Positions 62,401 through 64,000 of a DNA stretch of 64,000 bases are shown here, in pieces. The notes beneath the pieces are model-generated. The model worked only from the letters and a program-made list of their open reading frames with translations, was not told where the DNA came from and searched no databases. The DNA is from Anseranas semipalmata (taxonomy: Eukaryota > Chordata > Aves > Anseriformes > Anseranatidae): contig VXAA01004011.1 in assembly GCA_013399115.1 (NCBI GenBank), forward strand, positions 190,650 to 254,649. Direction: 5' to 3'. The position numbers and the translations under genes are program-made. How positions within the stretch are numbered: position 1 is the stretch's first letter; the number at the start of each line of letters is the position of its first letter.

Positions 62401-64000
62401 ATTTCCCATAGTTCAGGCTAGAATTAGGGTTTATTCTTGACATGAGCTCTAACAGTATTTCTGTTGTCTTATGCCTTTTCTGAGATACACACTGTTGAGG
62501 GAAATTTTATGGTGTGATACATGCTTAGTTCATATAGTCCGGGTGTGTTTTTAAAGTCAAGATTTAGGCATCTTGAAATTTTGCATTTTTCTAATGGACT
62601 TGTACATACATGTAGAACTTTTCATGAAAATTTTATATTGCCTAAGTTGCCACAGAATTTAGGTGGGTATTGTGGTTGTGTAGCACCTATATAAATCATC
62701 TGAAAATCATGAAGTTCATCTAAGTTCTCCTAATATATATCATCAACTACCCACAAATATTTTCTTTCTATGCACAAAATAAGGTTGTATTTCCAGAAAG
62801 TGTGAACAAAGGACCAGCAATAAGAGCAAATATACTGGCAGCATTTCTAAACATCTCTTTATTTCCCTATCTTAACATATAAATCTTATTGCCAATTAAG
62901 CTAACTGCCTGAGAACCCATCAAAAAGCTTCAGAAGTGCTCCAGCTTCCTACATCTAATTACAAATTACGGAATACTAATTTTGGTGTCAATCAATATAT
63001 GTGCAAGTATGCCTTAGTAACACTCACTGGGGGGTACAGAATATCAATGCCTCTGTCTGCTTCATACCCAATGCTTGCTCATGCATGTAGTCTCCCCCTC
63101 TCCTGAAAGGAAAAAAGGCAACAACAAATAATGCTGGGATTTATGTCTTAAAATGACAGTACAACTAATTTTACATTTTAAATATATTCTAATTCATATT
63201 CTAATGACTATTCAGTTAGGGATTGAACAGTCTTTCCACATTCCTGGCCCTGTATTCCTCCACTGGTAAGAAACAGGGGAATTGGATCCAAAATGCCATC
63301 GGGTACCTAAAGGAAGGAGTTATGAATAGGGTACAAATCTGATTCTCCTGCTGTAGCATGTGTTTTCATAATCTAACATTTGTTTTATATGAGAATAGTT
63401 CTGGTTCAATGTTATTTCATGGTAAGTATACTTATAACTGAATAAATAACCAGTACTGTTGACTGTGAATCCCATGAGTTTTGAACCAATTCTGCACGTA
63501 TCATTTAGTTGAAAAGACTTTTCCTCTCGCTTTATGTAAACTCGCTTAATTCTTTTAAAAAGAGATTTTAATTTCTTCATGACCCCCAAATTCTTGTAGT
63601 TTTATAGTGTAGGCAATAATATTGAGAAAGCTGGCTGCATAATAGCATTCCATACATTGATAATTTGTGGTTTCCTTGATCATCACTACATTGTCAGTTG
63701 GTTGCCTTTGGCAATAGGAAACTCTTGGTTTGAAAGAGTGTACCTTGGGACCAAAAGCAGTTGCAACTAATACTTCTTTCCCATGTTGCGATGCAACTTT
63801 TTCAAAGAACGTTATTATTACTTATGTTATAGCACCTAAAAGTGTGGTAGGTGTTTTTTTTTCAAACTTTCAGATGGTTAGAAAAATACTCAGTTTCATA
63901 CACACCCCCACACAGTGTCAGCAAATCTTGCAGAGTCAGGCTCTTGTCATGGGTCATTTAACATGTCTGGACAAAGGCACATTTTTTCCAGCACACTTAA
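59458..64000 (+). other. MEGF10: Start of the next MEGF10 intron
   Basis: At least 4.5 kb of AT-rich sequence with no cysteine-rich EGF exon and no recognisable mobile element, apart from T-runs (59991-60005). The next EGF exon must lie beyond the window. Confidence 0.8.

Overview
The window looks like avian nuclear DNA. It is AT-rich, very sparse in coding sequence, and carries at least five CR1-type LINE fragments. The best preserved copy ends in the (ATTCTGTG)n octamer tail typical of bird CR1. A run of 36 Ns marks an assembly gap. There is no sign of bacterial or viral gene organisation.

The one gene I can support is the 5' part of MEGF10 (multiple EGF-like domains 10) on the + strand. 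It is a single-pass engulfment receptor of the CED-1/Draper family. Eight coding exons (24374-24506, 27600-27701, 28655-28755, 38007-38099, 52525-52771, 53410-53530, 55465-55601 and 59245-59457) join in frame with GT/AG splice sites. They encode residues 1-376 plus two bases of codon 377: signal peptide, complete EMI domain and the first EGF-like repeats. The remaining EGF repeats, the transmembrane helix and the cytoplasmic tail must lie beyond base 64000. MEGF11, the close paralogue, fits less well in the signal peptide, the EMI region and the EGF linkers.

Layout: bases 1-210 are a CpG-rich patch that may be the promoter or non-coding first exon. Bases 211-24373 are non-coding and probably belong to a long 5' UTR intron. 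They hold a second GC/CpG patch near 9.48-9.85 kb, a diverged direct duplication (9.06 and 11.37 kb), a long near-perfect hairpin (14.16-14.24 kb) and a purine/pyrimidine-alternating tract (14.5 kb). From 24374 to 59457 the coding exons are separated by introns of about 0.6 to 14.4 kb that contain the CR1 fragments and microsatellites. Bases 59458-64000 are the start of the next intron.

I found no previously undescribed gene system. The observations most worth checking are the 14.2 kb hairpin, a (CT)n microsatellite that forms the polypyrimidine tract of a frame-neutral EMI exon, the local duplication, and a small palindromic repeat cluster at 53.84 kb.
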